Positions 8,557-17,658 of a stretch of 64,000 bases of DNA are shown piece by piece (positions within the stretch are counted from its first letter, which is position 1; each line of letters begins with the position of its first letter). The position numbers and the translations under genes were made by a program. The notes beneath the pieces are model-generated. The model searched no databases. It saw only the letters and a program-made list of their open reading frames with translations, and was not told where the DNA came from. This DNA is from Taishania sp037189645 (GTDB lineage Bacteria > Bacteroidota > Bacteroidia > Flavobacteriales_D > Crocinitomicaceae). The stretch spans positions 248,001-312,000 of the forward strand of contig JBBCIY010000005.1 in the NCBI GenBank assembly GCA_037189645.1, given 5' to 3'.

Positions 8557-11175
8557 ATGGACATCCAGAAATTCACAATTAAATCACAGGAAGCAATTCA
8601 GCAGGCTGAGCAGCTGGCTACCGCCAAAGGTCACCAGGCCATTGAAAATGCTCACCTGTTGAAAGGAATTTTGACTGCAGACAAGGATGTTGTACCTTAC
8701 CTGTTCTCAAAACTGAACGTAAATACCGCCATCGTTGAACAAACATTGGATAAGATCCTGGACTCATATGCAAAGGTCAGCGGCGGACAACTCTACCTGT
8801 CATCCAATGCGCAGAAAACACTGAACAACGCGTTTAACGAGATGAAAAATTTCGGTGACGAATACCTCTCCATCGAATTGCTGCTCTACGCCATGCTGGA
8901 TGGAAGCGATAACGTCGCACAGCTATTGAAAGACAATAAAATCACAAAGAAAAATCTGAAAGAAACCATTATGGATTTAAGAAACGGAGAAAAAGTTACT
9001 TCTCACTCACAGGACGGAACCTATAAATCGCTGGAGAAATATGCCAAGAACCTCAACGAACTGGCAAAACAGGGAAAACTGGACCCTGTCATCGGGCGTG
9101 ACGAAGAAATCCGCCGCGTATTGCAGATCCTCACACGGAGGACAAAGAACAACCCGATCCTGATCGGTGAGCCGGGAGTTGGTAAAACAGCCATCGCGGA
9201 AGGGATCGCACACCGTATCGTTGACGGAGACGTTCCCGAAAACCTGAAAAGCAAAGTGGTATACTCACTGGATATGGGGGCACTGATCGCAGGCGCGAAA
9301 TACAAAGGAGAATTCGAGGAACGGCTGAAAGCCGTTGTGAAGGAAGTCATCGCTTCAGACGGAGAGATCATCCTGTTTATCGATGAGATCCACACCCTTG
9401 TAGGAGCCGGAGGAGGTGAAGGCGCGATGGACGCTGCGAACATCCTGAAACCTGCACTTGCCCGTGGTGAGCTGAGAGCCGTAGGAGCAACAACGCTGAA
9501 TGAATACCAGAAATATTTTGAAAAAGACAAAGCACTCGTGCGCCGTTTCCAGACGGTATTGGTAGACGAGCCCAGCACAGAAGATGCCATTTCGATCCTG
9601 CGTGGAATCAAGGAAAAATACGAAAATCACCACAAAGTGCTGATCAAGGACTCTGCAATCGTTGCCGCGGTTGAATTATCCCAACGCTATATCACAGACC
9701 GGCACTTGCCGGATAAGGCCATTGACCTGATCGATGAGGCGGCTTCGAAGCTGCGCATGGAGATCAATTCAAAGCCCGAAGAGCTGGATGAGATCGAACG
9801 GAAGATCATGCAGCTGGAAATTGAACGTGAAGCCATCAAACGGGAAAAAGATACGGCAAAAATTGAAAGCATCGAAAAAGACCTGGCAGAGCTGAATTCA
9901 CAACGGGACGCTTTCAAGGCAAAATGGCAGGCAGAACGGGATGTGATCGATGCCGTACAACGGTCAAAAGAGGACATCGACAACTTCGAGCTGCAGGCGC
10001 AGCAGGCAGAACGTGCGGGTGACTATGGGAAAGTGGCGGAACTGCGCTACGGGAAAATCAAAGAGGCCGAAGCAAAACTGGAAGAAAGCAAAGCGAAGCT
10101 GGCAGAGCTGCAATCCAAGTCGAACCTGATCAAGGAAGAAGTTGACTCGGATGAGATCGCTGAAGTGGTTGCTAAGTGGACAGGCATCCCTGTTTCCAAG
10201 ATGCTGGAAAGTGAAGTTGCCAAATTGCTCCGGCTGGAAGATGAGCTGGGCAAGCGGGTGGTAGGACAGGAACAGGCCATCGAAGCATTATCAGATGCCG
10301 TACGCAGATCAAGAGCAGGGTTACAGGACAAACGAAGACCGATCGGTTCGTTTATTTTTCTCGGCACAACAGGTGTCGGTAAGACAGAGCTGGCAAAAGC
10401 GCTGGCTGAATACCTGTTCAACGATGAGAACGCAATGACACGCATCGATATGAGCGAATACCAGGAAAAGCATGCTGTTTCCAGGCTGGTGGGAGCTCCT
10501 CCGGGATATGTCGGTTACGATGAAGGAGGGCAGCTGACAGAAGCCGTGCGCAGAAGACCATATTCGATCGTCTTGCTGGACGAGATCGAAAAAGCACATC
10601 CGGACGTGTTCAATATCCTGCTGCAGGTTCTTGACGACGGACGTCTGACGGACAACAAAGGTCGCCTGGTAAACTTCAAAAACACCATCATCATTATGAC
10701 TTCCAACCTTGGATCGAATATCATCCATGAAAAATTCGACGGTGTTTCCGAGCTGGAATACCCGAGAGCAGCAGAACAGGCGAAAACAGAAGTGATGGAA
10801 TTGTTAAAAGCAACCATCCGTCCCGAATTCCTGAACCGGATCGATGAGACCATTATGTTCAACCCGCTCTCAAAAGGAAACGTACGCCAGATCGTAAGAA
10901 TCCAGCTGGACTCCTTAAAAGAGCTGCTACACGAACAGGGGATCAGCCTGGTTGTTTCACCGGAAGCATTCGACTGGATCGCCGATACCGGCTATGACCC
11001 ATTCTTCGGTGCAAGACCGGTAAAACGGGTGATTCAGCGCTCAGTGCTCAACGAATTATCAAAGGCACTGCTGGGAGGAACGATCGACAAATCACACAAT
11101 GTCGTGATGGATCTTTTTGACGGAAAGATCGTGTTCAGAAAACCGATCAACGAACTGGAAAAAACAGCAGAATAA
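8557..11175 (+). CDS. clpB: ATP-dependent chaperone ClpB
   Basis: Hexameric AAA+ disaggregase that works with DnaK to rescue aggregated proteins. I chose the ATG at 8557 (MDIQKFTIKSQEAIQQ), giving 872 residues; the frame can extend to a TTG at 8530, but the family begins at this ATG. Domains in order: Clp-N repeats (about 1-150); NBD1 with Walker A GEPGVGKT (204-211) and Walker B LFIDEIHTLVG; a middle coiled-coil domain (about 400-530); NBD2 with Walker A GTTGVGKT (603-610) and Walker B LLDEIEKAH; and a C-terminal small domain. It is monocistronic, followed by a strong terminator at 11205-11233. No CIRCE-like element was seen upstream. Confidence 0.97.
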   Translation: MDIQKFTIKSQEAIQQAEQLATAKGHQAIENAHLLKGILTADKDVVPYLFSKLNVNTAIVEQTLDKILDSYAKVSGGQLYLSSNAQKTLNNAFNEMKNFGDEYLSIELLLYAMLDGSDNVAQLLKDNKITKKNLKETIMDLRNGEKVTSHSQDGTYKSLEKYAKNLNELAKQGKLDPVIGRDEEIRRVLQILTRRTKNNPILIGEPGVGKTAIAEGIAHRIVDGDVPENLKSKVVYSLDMGALIAGAKYKGEFEERLKAVVKEVIASDGEIILFIDEIHTLVGAGGGEGAMDAANILKPALARGELRAVGATTLNEYQKYFEKDKALVRRFQTVLVDEPSTEDAISILRGIKEKYENHHKVLIKDSAIVAAVELSQRYITDRHLPDKAIDLIDEAASKLRMEINSKPEELDEIERKIMQLEIEREAIKREKDTAKIESIEKDLAELNSQRDAFKAKWQAERDVIDAVQRSKEDIDNFELQAQQAERAGDYGKVAELRYGKIKEAEAKLEESKAKLAELQSKSNLIKEEVDSDEIAEVVAKWTGIPVSKMLESEVAKLLRLEDELGKRVVGQEQAIEALSDAVRRSRAGLQDKRRPIGSFIFLGTTGVGKTELAKALAEYLFNDENAMTRIDMSEYQEKHAVSRLVGAPPGYVGYDEGGQLTEAVRRRPYSIVLLDEIEKAHPDVFNILLQVLDDGRLTDNKGRLVNFKNTIIIMTSNLGSNIIHEKFDGVSELEYPRAAEQAKTEVMELLKATIRPEFLNRIDETIMFNPLSKGNVRQIVRIQLDSLKELLHEQGISLVVSPEAFDWIADTGYDPFFGARPVKRVIQRSVLNELSKALLGGTIDKSHNVVMDLFDGKIVFRKPINELEKTAE

Positions 11176-11204
11176 CTGCACACGGTACTAATGGACCTCA
11201 TAGT

Positions 11205-11233
11205 AAAGGGAGCATCTTCACGCTCCCTTTTTT
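11205..11233 (+). terminator. Rho-independent terminator after clpB
   Basis: A 9-bp perfect stem (AAAGGGAGC 11205-11213 with GCTCCCTTT 11222-11230) and an 8-base loop, followed by a T run to 11233. It lies 30 bases after the clpB stop. Confidence 0.85.
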
Positions 11234-11289
11234 CGTTTCAATTATTCGCACAAACATCCACAGTACGGGCGGTTCTCGGGTAATTGTAC

Positions 11290-11297
11290 TATATTTG
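11290..11297 (+). promoter_or_regulatory. Putative -7 promoter box TATATTTG before the GEVED gene
   Basis: Exact match to the Bacteroidota TAnnTTTG -7 element, 24 bases before the ATG at 11322. No convincing -33 TTTG was seen at the expected distance. Confidence 0.55.
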
Positions 11298-11321
11298 GAG
11301 AACTAAAAATCTTATAAAAAT

Positions 11322-12926
11322 ATGAATACGATTAATTACATCAAGGGAATCACCATGTTAGCCGCTTTCAGCGCAACAAGTTTGTTTGCCCAGCAAAAAT
11401 CTGTCGAGGCTCCGAAACATGCAACATCAAAGATGGGCACGCTGAAACCTCACCTGATCCGTACAAACAATCCGGCAAAAGCTTTGTGCGCAGTCGCGAT
11501 CGACTGTTCCGACAATGATGCGATTCTGAATGTTACCTATTCAACGATCGATAATACAACAACCTGTTCTCCGAATGGATATGGAGATTACCAGGCCATG
11601 ATCGCTGATGTTACGGCAGGTGTTGCAACGCCTGTATCGGTAACCGTAGGAGACGGATGGACGACCGAAAGTGTCGGTGCATGGGTGGATTACAATGGCG
11701 ACGAACAGTTCGGCGAAGATGAATTCATCTATATTGGCGAAGGTTCAGGGAGTACAATCACATCCAGCATAACTATTCCGGCCAATACACCGGCAGGTGT
11801 TTACCCGATCCGGTTCATGGTATATGCAGGACCAGTAACTGCAGACCTGGGTTGCTACAATGAGCCTGAAGACTATGGTGAATTTGAGGATTACACAATA
11901 AACGTAATAGCGGCGCCTGCATGCAGCACTTTGCCAACAGCCATTGAATTAACCGCATCTTCCACATCTGTCTGCGATGGTGAGTCCATTCAGCTATCAA
12001 TGGATTATCTGCCGGATGCAGCCGGATTGACCTACCAGCTACAGGCATCGGTAGACGGAACGAACTGGAATGATATACTGGCTCCGACGGAATCCGATAA
12101 TTTTACTGTTTCAGTAACCGAAAACAGTGAATACCGGGTAGTTCTGACATGTTCTGAAAATGGAGAGTCGGTAACATCCAACGTTGTTTCCGTAACACTT
12201 AAAACACCGTTTGAATGTTTATGCATCCCCGTGCTTGATTGTATGGACGATGATGTCATTACCAATGTAGCATTCCCTGACCTGGGATTTACCAATTCTT
12301 CAACTTGTGGAGTTGACGGATATACGGATTATACATCTCTCACAATACCTGACTTTTCAGCAGGATCGTCTGTAGCAATTGATGTGACAGTAGGAAGCGG
12401 ATATACAAGTGAATCTGTTTCTGTGTGGATCGATTACAATGACAACGGTATTTTTGAAGCTTCCGAATTTTCATTGATCGGAACAGGATCCGGAAGTGTG
12501 GTAAGCGGAACGCTTTCAATTCCGGAATCAGCTCCACTGGGAACACACTTGATGCGTGTACGTGTTGCTGCTGTGGTTGGTGAAGGCGCTACAGGTGATT
12601 TAGCATGTGATGAAGAACAAGTCTACGGTGAAACGGAAGATTACAGCATCACTGTAATTGAAGAAGAAGAATTGGGTACAGGATCTGTTCAGTTACAGAA
12701 CATCCTTATCTCTCCGAACCCGACAAACGGGGTCATTACAATCTCTTCCATCCCGGCTGAATCAACTGTTCAGGTACTGGACCTGACAGGACGTTCCATT
12801 TCAACGACTAAGGCAAAAGCCGGTATGGCCACAACAATTGATCTGAAAGAATTAGCATCCGGTACGTATCACGTTCTCATTTCCACTGCAGACGGATCAT
12901 CGGTACAGAAAATTGTACGCAACTAA
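11322..12926 (+). CDS. GEVED domain-containing T9SS type A sorting domain protein
   Basis: A 534-residue exported protein. The signal peptide (MNTINYIKGITMLAAFSAT, then SLFAQ) is followed by two GEVED-type beta domains. The first (about residues 60-195) has VGAWVDYNGDEQFGEDEF and ends in YGEFEDYTINV. The second (about 300-445) has VSVWIDYNDNGIFEASEF and ends in YGETEDYSITV. Between them is an Ig-like domain (STSVCDGESIQLSMDY). The last 75 residues are a type A sorting domain (ILISPNPTNGVITIS to VQKIVRN), so the protein should be secreted by the Por/T9SS machinery and may be anchored. GEVED domains are common in surface proteins; a ligand cannot be named. Confidence 0.88.
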   Translation: MNTINYIKGITMLAAFSATSLFAQQKSVEAPKHATSKMGTLKPHLIRTNNPAKALCAVAIDCSDNDAILNVTYSTIDNTTTCSPNGYGDYQAMIADVTAGVATPVSVTVGDGWTTESVGAWVDYNGDEQFGEDEFIYIGEGSGSTITSSITIPANTPAGVYPIRFMVYAGPVTADLGCYNEPEDYGEFEDYTINVIAAPACSTLPTAIELTASSTSVCDGESIQLSMDYLPDAAGLTYQLQASVDGTNWNDILAPTESDNFTVSVTENSEYRVVLTCSENGESVTSNVVSVTLKTPFECLCIPVLDCMDDDVITNVAFPDLGFTNSSTCGVDGYTDYTSLTIPDFSAGSSVAIDVTVGSGYTSESVSVWIDYNDNGIFEASEFSLIGTGSGSVVSGTLSIPESAPLGTHLMRVRVAAVVGEGATGDLACDEEQVYGETEDYSITVIEEEELGTGSVQLQNILISPNPTNGVITISSIPAESTVQVLDLTGRSISTTKAKAGMATTIDLKELASGTYHVLISTADGSSVQKIVRN

Positions 12927-12950
12927 AAATCTGGTGTACGAACCAATAAA

Positions 12951-12989
12951 AGAAAACCCGGTGAATTGATTTCACCGGGTTTTCTTTTT
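12951..12989 (+). terminator. Bidirectional terminator between convergent T9SS cargo genes
   Basis: A perfect 14-bp stem (GAAAACCCGGTGAA 12952-12965 with its complement 12971-12984) and a 5-base loop. It has T-rich tracts on both sides (TTTTCTTTTTC on the plus strand, TTTTCTTTTA on the minus strand), so it can end both the GEVED gene and the convergent PNGase-F-like gene. Confidence 0.85.
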
Positions 12990-13060
12990 CAAATAGGACC
13001 GCCATAAACAAAAAGACCGCCTCTTGCGAAACGGCCTCTTTGTTGCTCACTACTACTAAA

Positions 13061-15082
13061 TCAGCGTTTAGAAATCTTCTTTGTAATTGTTGTATCCTCC
13101 GAAGTGATCTTTACAAAATAATATCCGGTACTTTGACCGCTCAGGTCGTATTTCTTTTCAACGGAGCTGCTACCCGTGATTTTGGTCGTCTCCTGGCCAA
13201 TCACCTGCCCCAATATGTTTGTAATCTCAATGGTCAGCTCTTCATTTTCAAATCCGTCTATCAACAGAGTAAACTCACCGTCAGCCGGATTCGGGAACAC
13301 CGTTACTTGTCGCTCAAGCTGCTTGAAGTCATTATTGATCCCCAACGTATAACCTACGGTAAAATAGTACTCGATTGATGTACCGAAATCAGGCTGAAAA
13401 ACATGTGCCGTATTTCCGCCACCGGGAATCACCAGCCGGGCAAAACCGGATCCTTCATTGTTTGCCCACCACGACAATCCATTTTCCGCGCTGTCATCGA
13501 TCTTCAGCAAATAGCATCCCGGTTCCAGGTCAAAAGTATCCCGGTAAATTACGTTTGCTGCCATTGTTCCATTCTGGTCAATGATATTCCCTTCAGAATC
13601 AAACAGCTTCCAGGTTGTCTGTGCCGGCTGGCTGTTTGTTTTGAACTGGAACTCTATCGGGTTTGGAAGCATCGGTGACGTTGTAAAATGAGAAGACATG
13701 CTGTTGTTCAGCGAATTCCCGTCCTGCTGTCCGTTCGGATGCTCAATCTCAGCGGTAAATTCCGAAACGGATCCTAATCCTCCCCATTCCCATGCCTCGG
13801 TCAGCGGAAGGGTTACGATCTCAGTTTCATCGAACGCTAAATTTCCCTGCCATTCGTATGTTCTCCAATGGTTATTATTAACTGCATACCTGATTGTCGC
13901 CGATGTCAGGTTCTCTGATCCGTAATTTCTGATCTTTACTGTCGCATGATTGCAAACCGGGTTGAACCGCTTGTAATCGTCTTTCAGGGAAGGAGAAATG
14001 ATATCCTCAATGGCAGCATCGTTCTGGGATGACTTTTCACCATAAATGAACAACTGTGTCTCCAGAATATACACAGGAGCCTGTGTACCGCTCCAGGAAA
14101 TCGTCTGGATATCAATGTCCATATTACGGGTAGTACCCGCTTCCACCAGGCCGGTCAGTTCGTGGTCGAAATGATGAACCCGTAAACCAGGGCACCAGTT
14201 GGCACGGTCATACAGCCAGGTTCCACCTTGCGGATAGATCGGGTTTGAACCACACTCACTGTCCCACATCAGGTTTGAGCCGATCTGGGTTCCGTCCAGC
14301 TTGAGGTAATAATTCCGCTCACAAAATTCAGCACAGCCCGTATTATTGTCAAATCCATGCCCGGAAGGAATGAATCTCAGCTTAGCCTCCTGCATATCTG
14401 CCGGGAAATCTACGGACAACTGGTGAAGGTAGTTCTGCTCGAAAGCGCTTTGGCTCTGGTACGTCCATCCGTCACCTCCCGTCTGCCATAAATTCCTTAC
14501 TTCAAGAACTTCACGGGGAGGAGTTCCTTCGATGAATTCAAATTCGATCGTTACGCTGAAACCGCTCGACCATCCTCCGTAAAACGCACGGATCTCTTTA
14601 TCTCCTTTCAGCAAAGGCGCATAATCGGTCACATCAAATGTATGAACGTGTTTCCAGTTGGAATTATAACCGTTTGAACCAACCCGCATGTATCCTCCGT
14701 AAGGAGTGATCACACGTGCCAGCTCAAAGGATTCTTTTACTTCAAATACATTCCATATCGTATCGATCTCCAACGGGCTGGTAGAAACGGTATCCACACT
14801 CGCGATCGTAGAGTCCATGTATCCCAGCGGGTTACGCAATTCAATTTTTGTCGTATAATCCCAGTCACTGCATCCTGTCGAAGCACATCCCATCGTATAA
14901 TGCATCAGGATTTTTGAGTACGTTGTGTTCGTATTCGGAAAAGAAACCGGCTGATCATAATTTTCATACCAGACCATATCCACCGCGTTGTGTACCTGAA
15001 TACGGGTGGTATCACCGGGTGCTGCAAAAACCGCAGCGGCAATGAACTGGATAAATAAGGAGAGTAAAATTACTGTTTTCAT
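13061..15082 (-). CDS. Peptide-N-glycosidase F-related protein with T9SS sorting domain
   Basis: A 673-residue exported protein. The signal peptide (MKTVILLSLFIQFIAAAVFA) is followed by a PNGase-F-like N-terminal jelly roll (TTYSKILMHYTMGCASTGCS, then DWDYTTKIELRNP). A C-terminal-fold segment follows with FIPSGHGFDNNTGCAEFCER, similar to the N-glycanase/copper-monooxygenase fold pair. Then come CARDB-like and Ig-like regions and a type A sorting tail (TVFPNPADGEFTLLI to ITKKISKR). PNGase F removes N-glycans from glycoproteins; here the family relation is seen but activity is inferred. It lies in a run of three T9SS cargo genes. Confidence 0.82.
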   Translation of the reverse strand: MKTVILLSLFIQFIAAAVFAAPGDTTRIQVHNAVDMVWYENYDQPVSFPNTNTTYSKILMHYTMGCASTGCSDWDYTTKIELRNPLGYMDSTIASVDTVSTSPLEIDTIWNVFEVKESFELARVITPYGGYMRVGSNGYNSNWKHVHTFDVTDYAPLLKGDKEIRAFYGGWSSGFSVTIEFEFIEGTPPREVLEVRNLWQTGGDGWTYQSQSAFEQNYLHQLSVDFPADMQEAKLRFIPSGHGFDNNTGCAEFCERNYYLKLDGTQIGSNLMWDSECGSNPIYPQGGTWLYDRANWCPGLRVHHFDHELTGLVEAGTTRNMDIDIQTISWSGTQAPVYILETQLFIYGEKSSQNDAAIEDIISPSLKDDYKRFNPVCNHATVKIRNYGSENLTSATIRYAVNNNHWRTYEWQGNLAFDETEIVTLPLTEAWEWGGLGSVSEFTAEIEHPNGQQDGNSLNNSMSSHFTTSPMLPNPIEFQFKTNSQPAQTTWKLFDSEGNIIDQNGTMAANVIYRDTFDLEPGCYLLKIDDSAENGLSWWANNEGSGFARLVIPGGGNTAHVFQPDFGTSIEYYFTVGYTLGINNDFKQLERQVTVFPNPADGEFTLLIDGFENEELTIEITNILGQVIGQETTKITGSSSVEKKYDLSGQSTGYYFVKITSEDTTITKKISKR

Positions 15083-15296
15083 TTTTTTAACTTTAACTTA
15101 ATTAATACCTGCTCAAAGGTTGTTTTTTTATGCTTATTTCAGCAGAAATGGCACAGGACAAAAACAAGACAACCTGTTAAATCAATAATAATCAGCAACA
15201 TCGAACAAAAACATTACATCCGTTTTTATACACTGCCAGCCCGGAAACCTTGTAAAATAAAAGCCTCTCAATTGAGCGTGAAATAAAAAAATTAAT

Positions 15297-15304
15297 TATA
15301 TTTG
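15297..15304 (+). promoter_or_regulatory. Putative -7 promoter box TATATTTG
   Basis: Exact TAnnTTTG match, 29 bases before the ATG at 15334. The 251-base divergent region 15083-15333 holds no other recognisable element. Confidence 0.5.
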
Positions 15305-15333
15305 AGTTAAACAATTGAAGCTACTTACCCTTT

Positions 15334-16431
15334 ATGAAAACAATTTTATACCTTGTACTAGACCTTGTCCTGTTTCATGCAGCCTATTCCCAGAGCGTCG
15401 TAAACGGAAGCCTGGATTGTGTTTCGACAGGAAACAACATGATCAATCCCTCCAATATTGCCGGTTGGACAGTATGTGCCGGAAGCCCCGACCTGACCGA
15501 TAACGGATTCGCTTCTTATGTCGCCGGAAGCCAGGTTACATCCTGCAGCTCACCGGACGGCGATCCCCGGCTCGGGCTGGCCTCTCTTTCAAGCAGTGAG
15601 TGCGCGCAAACCTCCATAACAGGTCTGACAGTCGGCGAAACTTATTACCTGTGCTTTTACGGTGCATGTTTCGGCACAGGCACCACCCTGTTCAATAGCG
15701 GTCCCGTTGAACCGGTTGTATGTGTCGGAGGCACCTGCATAACGCTGAACATCCCAATGACAGCATGTAACTGGGAGCTGTATTCGCTTACATTTGTCGC
15801 AGACAACACCACCATGGTCTTAAGGTGCAGCTACCAGAACGCGACAAATTTCGGATATGCCAGCCTGGATGGATTTCACCTGTTTACAAATCCTTCCTGC
15901 GTCGTTCCTCTCGGATCCCGGTTTCAATCCTTTGAAGCACACTCCAACGATGAAAACTATGTTTTGCTGAACCTGGATGTAAATTCCTCTTCGGTCGGAG
16001 ATCAATTCATCCTCGAAAGGTTCACCGAACAAGACAAAGCATGGACCGTTATCGAAGAGCAGCTGACCACTCAGGAGCACCAGGCAGATTACCGGTTTAT
16101 TGACTATGCTCCCCATATTGGCGAGAACTACTACCGTGTCATGAGCATCGGGAAAGACGGCGAGCTGAAAGAAACAACAGATATCAGAATGGTCCGCATT
16201 GATTATTCCAAGCATCAGAAAATAAGGGTTTTTCCCAACCCGGCAAAAGATCAGCTGAACATCCGCATGCAGGCAACAAACACACACCTGGCCGTTTATT
16301 CATCCCAGGGAGTCTTAGTATATGAAAACAGGTCTTTTTCAAAGCAGGATACCATTGACGTCTCCGGGTTTGAGCAAGGTATTTACCTGATCAGGATCAA
16401 TGACAGCTATGAGCGTTTCGTAAAAGAATAA
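15334..16431 (+). CDS. T9SS type A sorting domain-containing protein of unknown function
   Basis: A 365-residue exported protein. A signal peptide (MKTILYLVLDLVLFHAAYS) leads into a carbohydrate-binding-like beta-sandwich domain of about residues 20-190 (VVNGSLDCVSTGNNM, GLTVGETYYLCFYGACFGTG) with several Cys. A fibronectin-like linker segment follows, with YRFIDYAPHIGENYYRV. The end is a type A sorting domain (IRVFPNPAKDQLNIR to YERFVKE). No enzyme motif was seen. The N-terminal domain resembles modules seen beside adhesive Bacteroidota surface proteins, but I cannot name a ligand. Confidence 0.82.
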   Translation: MKTILYLVLDLVLFHAAYSQSVVNGSLDCVSTGNNMINPSNIAGWTVCAGSPDLTDNGFASYVAGSQVTSCSSPDGDPRLGLASLSSSECAQTSITGLTVGETYYLCFYGACFGTGTTLFNSGPVEPVVCVGGTCITLNIPMTACNWELYSLTFVADNTTMVLRCSYQNATNFGYASLDGFHLFTNPSCVVPLGSRFQSFEAHSNDENYVLLNLDVNSSSVGDQFILERFTEQDKAWTVIEEQLTTQEHQADYRFIDYAPHIGENYYRVMSIGKDGELKETTDIRMVRIDYSKHQKIRVFPNPAKDQLNIRMQATNTHLAVYSSQGVLVYENRSFSKQDTIDVSGFEQGIYLIRINDSYERFVKE

Positions 16432-16557
16432 AATACGGCTTCAATAGATAACCTGCTTTAACAACAGGATGGCGCGTTTCATACTTCGGCACCGGCATTT
16501 ATCAGGTGAATTGAAAGGAATTTACCCCCAAAGGATGTAACATTTTCTCCTTTTCAC

Positions 16558-16565
16558 TAATTTTG
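16558..16565 (+). promoter_or_regulatory. Putative -7 promoter box TAATTTTG for prfB
   Basis: Exact TAnnTTTG match ending 7 bases before the ATG of prfB. By the usual spacing transcription would begin about 4 bases before the start codon, giving an almost leaderless mRNA. Confidence 0.55.
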
Positions 16566-16572
16566 CGGCGAA

Positions 16573-17655
16573 ATGGTAAATCAAGAACAGCTAAAAGCCC
16601 TTTCGGAAAGGGTACACGCAATAGAAGGTTATTTGAATATTCCGGCAAAGCGACTGGAATTAAAGGAAGAAGAGCTAAAAGCCCAGGATCCTGAATTCTG
16701 GAATGACGCAAAGGCTGCGGAAGCTAAAATGAAGCACATCCGCGGATTGAAGCATTGGGTCAGTTCCTACGACGACCTGATCACCAAGCTCGGCGACCTG
16801 GAGGTAACCATTGAATTCGTCAAAGAAGAAATGGCTACCGAAGAAGAAGTGGACAACCTGGCTGCAGAGCTGGTCAGCGCTGTAGAAGACCTGGAGTTGA
16901 AAAACATGCTTTCCGGTGAAGAAGATTCACTGAATGCCGTTTTACAGATCACTGCCGGAGCCGGAGGAACGGAAGCACAGGATTGGGCAGATATGCTGTA
17001 CCGCATGTATAAGATGTGGGCAGATAAAAACGGTTACAAAACACAGGAACTGAACTACCAGGAAGGCGATGTTGCAGGAATCAAGACCGTTACGATAGAG
17101 ATCGAAGGAGATCACGCGTTTGGTTATCTCAAAGGCGAAAACGGGATCCACCGGCTGGTACGCGTAAGCCCGTACAACGCACAGGGAAAACGGATGACTT
17201 CTTTTGCTTCGGTGTATGTTTACCCATCCGTTGACGATACGATCCACATTGACATTAACCCTGCCGATATCAGCTGGGATACGTTCCGTTCGGGAGGTGC
17301 CGGCGGACAGAATGTCAACAAGGTGGAAACAGGGGTCCGTCTGCGCCATGCTCCTACAGGTATCATCATTGAGAATACCGAAACACGTTCCCAGCTGGGA
17401 AACAGGGAAAAAGCAATGCAGCTCCTCCGTTCCCAGCTATATGAGCTGGAGCTTCGGAAACGAATGGAATCACGGCAGGAGATCGAGGCAGGAAAGAAGA
17501 AAATTGAGTGGGGATCACAGATCCGTAGCTACGTGCTGGATGACCGGCGTGTGAAGGACCACCGGACGGATTACATGGTGAATGATCCTGACAAAGTACT
17601 GAACGGCGACCTGTTCCCGTTCCTGAAATCATATTTAATGGAATTCGGCAATTAA
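16573..17655 (+). CDS. prfB: Peptide chain release factor 2
   Basis: Class I release factor that reads UGA and UAA. The 360 residues form one uninterrupted frame: the N-terminal region where many bacteria have a programmed +1 frameshift at UGA reads straight through (AIEGYLNIPAKRLE), so that autoregulation is absent. The hydrolysis motif GGQ is at 244-246 (SGGAGGQNVNKVE). The stop-codon-reading tripeptide reads Ser-Pro-Tyr (199-201, VRVSPYNAQGKR) rather than the usual Ser-Pro-Phe. The rest is canonical (TAGAGGTEAQDWADML, WGSQIRSYVLDD). The ArsC-family gene follows after 3 bases. Confidence 0.96.
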   Translation: MVNQEQLKALSERVHAIEGYLNIPAKRLELKEEELKAQDPEFWNDAKAAEAKMKHIRGLKHWVSSYDDLITKLGDLEVTIEFVKEEMATEEEVDNLAAELVSAVEDLELKNMLSGEEDSLNAVLQITAGAGGTEAQDWADMLYRMYKMWADKNGYKTQELNYQEGDVAGIKTVTIEIEGDHAFGYLKGENGIHRLVRVSPYNAQGKRMTSFASVYVYPSVDDTIHIDINPADISWDTFRSGGAGGQNVNKVETGVRLRHAPTGIIIENTETRSQLGNREKAMQLLRSQLYELELRKRMESRQEIEAGKKKIEWGSQIRSYVLDDRRVKDHRTDYMVNDPDKVLNGDLFPFLKSYLMEFGN

Positions 17656-17658
17656 AAC

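Noticed and set aside
13003..13040. Imperfect inverted repeat just after the PNGase-F-like stop
   Set aside because: Pairing is poor and the stronger bidirectional hairpin at 12951-12989 already serves as terminator.
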